From: DATBLY01 sp963705545
GTDB lineage: Bacteria; Actinomycetota; UBA4738; HRBIN12
Reading direction: 5' to 3'
Assembly: GCA_963705545.1 (NCBI GenBank)
Contig: CAVPJX010000004.1
Coordinates: forward strand, 323,784-387,783
DNA length: 64,000 nucleotides
A model generated the notes under the pieces. That model had not been told where the DNA came from. It was given only the letters and a program-made list of their open reading frames with translations, and did not search any database. The position numbers and the translations under genes were made by a program. This document shows, piece after piece, positions 62,695-64,000 of the stretch (its first letter is position 1; each line of letters begins with the position of its first letter).

Positions 62695-63507
62695 ATGCAG
62701 CGTGCGCTCGTCGGCCTGCGTCGCCGTGGGCGTGTTCGCCCCGATGATCGGCACCTTCCTGGTGCAGAAGCGTCTGTCGCTGATCGGGGACGGCGTCGGG
62801 CACGTCGCCTTCGCGGGGATCGGCGCGGGGCTCCTGCTCGGGGTGTGGCCCGGTCTGGACGCGCGCTCGCGTTCGCGGTGGTCGGCTCCGTCGGCGTCGA
62901 GTTCCTGCGATCGCGGCGCAAGGCCTCCGGGCGACCTCGCGCTCGCGCTGTTCTTCTACACGGGGATCGCGCTCGGGGTCGTGTTCGCGAGCCGAGCCGG
63001 CGACCTGGACTACGAGACGTTGCCGTACCTGTTCGGAGACCCCACGTCGACGACGCTGGGCGGCCTCGCGACGATCCTCGGGCTGGGGTCTCGTCGTGAC
63101 CGCCGGCGTGTGGGCGCTGCGCCGGGTGCTGTTCGCGGTCGTCACGGACGAGGATTGGTCCCGGGTCGCCGGGCTGCCCGTCGACGCGGATCGAGCATGC
63201 TGCTCGCGGTGCTCACGGCCGCCGTGATCGTCGCCGGGATGCGGGTCGTCGGGCTGCTGCTGATCGCGGCGCTCATGGTGCTCCCGGTCGCCTCGGCGCA
63301 GCTGCTGGCCCGGAGCTTCCGCGCGACGCTCCGGCTCTCCGTGGCCGTCGGCGCCGCCTCGGCGTTCGTCGGGCTGGTGTTCGGCCGGCTCCTACATCTG
63401 GCGCCCGGCGGGGCGATCGTCCTCGTGGCCGCCGCGATCTTCGCCGTGGTCGCGCTCGGTGCGCGGGCGGCGCGCTCCGCGTGTTCGAGTTCGAGGCGCA
63501 CGCATGA
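62695..63507 (+). pseudogene. znuB: Zinc/manganese-type ABC permease (ZnuB-like), several frameshifts here
   Basis: Start taken at ATG 62695 (MQRALVGL); a GTG at 62651 overlapping the ATPase stop is the alternative. Recognisable ABC-3 permease strings: VGVFAPMIGTFLVQKRLSLIGDGVGHVAFAG, ALFFYTGIALGVV, DYETLPYLFGD and VVGLLLIAALMVLPVASAQLLARSF (quoted in parts). Frame changes near 62730, 62863, 62927, 63085, 63195 and 63465. The corrected end VFEFEAHA overlaps the regulator start (ATGA). Confidence 0.75.
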
Positions 63508-63945
63508 GCGCGGTGCGCGAGCGTCCCGCACGACATCGTGGACGCGCGGCTACGCGGCGCCGGACAGCGGTACACGGCCCAGCGTCGCCGCTTGATCGAG
63601 CTCCTCGCCGGCGCCGGGCCCGCTGTCGATCTCCGAGATCCTGCGCGGCCGCCGAGGCCTTAAGCAGAGCTCCGTGTACCGGAACCTCGCGGTGCTGGAG
63701 CGGACCGGCGTCGTCGGCGTGTCCACGCCGACGACGGGTTCTCCCGCTACGAGCTGGCCGAGGAGCTCACCGGCCACCACCACCACTTGATCTGCTCGAA
63801 CTGCGGACGCGTCGACGACGTCGCGTTCCCGCCGGCGTTCGAACGCTCGCTGGACCGGGCGCTCGACCGCTCGGCGGCGCGGGCGGGGTTCGCGACGGTC
63901 AGCCACCGGTTCGACGTGATCGGGCTGTGCCGGGACTGCGCCTGA
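63504..63945 (+). pseudogene. zur: Fur-family metal regulator, probably Zur, about three frameshifts here
   Basis: ATG 63504. Corrected sequence: GQRYTAQRRRLIELLAGAG, SISEILRGRRGLKQSSVYRNLAVLERTGVV (winged helix), VHADDGFSRYELAEELTGHHHHLICSNCG and CRDC at the end. The HHHH-LICxxC...CxxC pattern gives the sensor and structural zinc sites. Indels near 63530, 63620 and 63716. Together with the palindrome at 61806 it should repress this uptake operon when zinc is plentiful. Confidence 0.78.
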
Positions 63946-64000
63946 TCCGGATCTCCGCGCCGAGCCTGGAGCCGGGACGAGCCGGATCGCCTACGCCGTC

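Noticed and set aside
61854..63945. True pseudogenisation of the zinc-type operon
   Set aside because: Every motif is kept and each disruption is one base; consensus error is simpler. Kept as a quality finding.

Overview
The window is GC-rich, densely packed DNA. Most genes sit in short operons with 1-4 nt start/stop overlaps, GTG starts are common, and the promoters I can recognise have TAnnnT -10 boxes. Gene content points to the Actinomycetota: a mycobacterial-type AAA ATPase/VWA pair, an ECF42-type sigma factor with a DGPF (YciI) partner, GntR/UTRA control, GreA, a Rieske protein beside 6-phosphogluconate and glucose-6-phosphate dehydrogenases, and a lysyl-oxidase-like exoenzyme. I cannot place it below phylum. 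No rRNA, tRNA, CRISPR, transposase or phage structural gene was seen. I judge it chromosomal.

Layout. 0-6 kb: the tail of a Mg-chelatase-like ATPase, small membrane or NERD-like proteins, a broken DUF11 surface protein and a VWA protein. 5.8-8.8 kb: a methyltransferase, a CaiB/BaiF CoA-transferase and a winged-helix/coiled-coil protein. 8.8-15.7 kb: a minus-strand oligopeptide ABC operon with two DppC-type permeases and a C-terminally anchored binding protein. 15.8-18.5 kb: a C45-type Ntn hydrolase and a PuuD-GrpB fusion, divergent from a GntR regulator. 18.5-22.6 kb: a GntR-aldolase-dehydrogenase-FGGY kinase operon for a sugar or polyol. 22.6-41.6 kb: an unusually dense nitrogen-compound region with four glutamine-synthetase-like ligases, two class III aminotransferases, two class I amidotransferases, an amidohydrolase, an acetamidase/formamidase, two APC permeases (one ethanolamine-type), an SDR and an aldehyde dehydrogenase. 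41.6-46.6 kb: housekeeping genes (greA, CDP-alcohol phosphatidyltransferase, Rieske, gnd, zwf). 46.6-59.5 kb: lysyl oxidase, TrpB2, an MBOAT/SGNH pair, an HD-GYP protein, ECF42 sigma with DGPF, a coiled-coil wall protein, glutaryl-CoA dehydrogenase and a ScyD/ScyE-like protein. 59.6-64 kb: a TMEM175-like channel, CBS protein, MutY, then a frame-disrupted zinc-type uptake operon behind a perfect Fur/Zur palindrome.

How the genes may work together (inference). The 15.8-41.6 kb region contains most functional classes of the gamma-glutamyl amine pathway (Puu/ethanolamine type): permease, gamma-glutamyl ligase, aldehyde dehydrogenase, gamma-Glu hydrolase and aminotransferase. The ligase is present four times and no PuuB-like flavin oxidase was seen. 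Together with the peptide importer and several amidases, this suggests a specialist in scavenging amines, amides and peptides.

Quality note. Several genes are broken by single-base indels while the protein family continues in another frame with its motifs intact. The last 2.1 kb is worst. This looks much more like consensus error than gene decay, so the broken genes are described as they would read when corrected.
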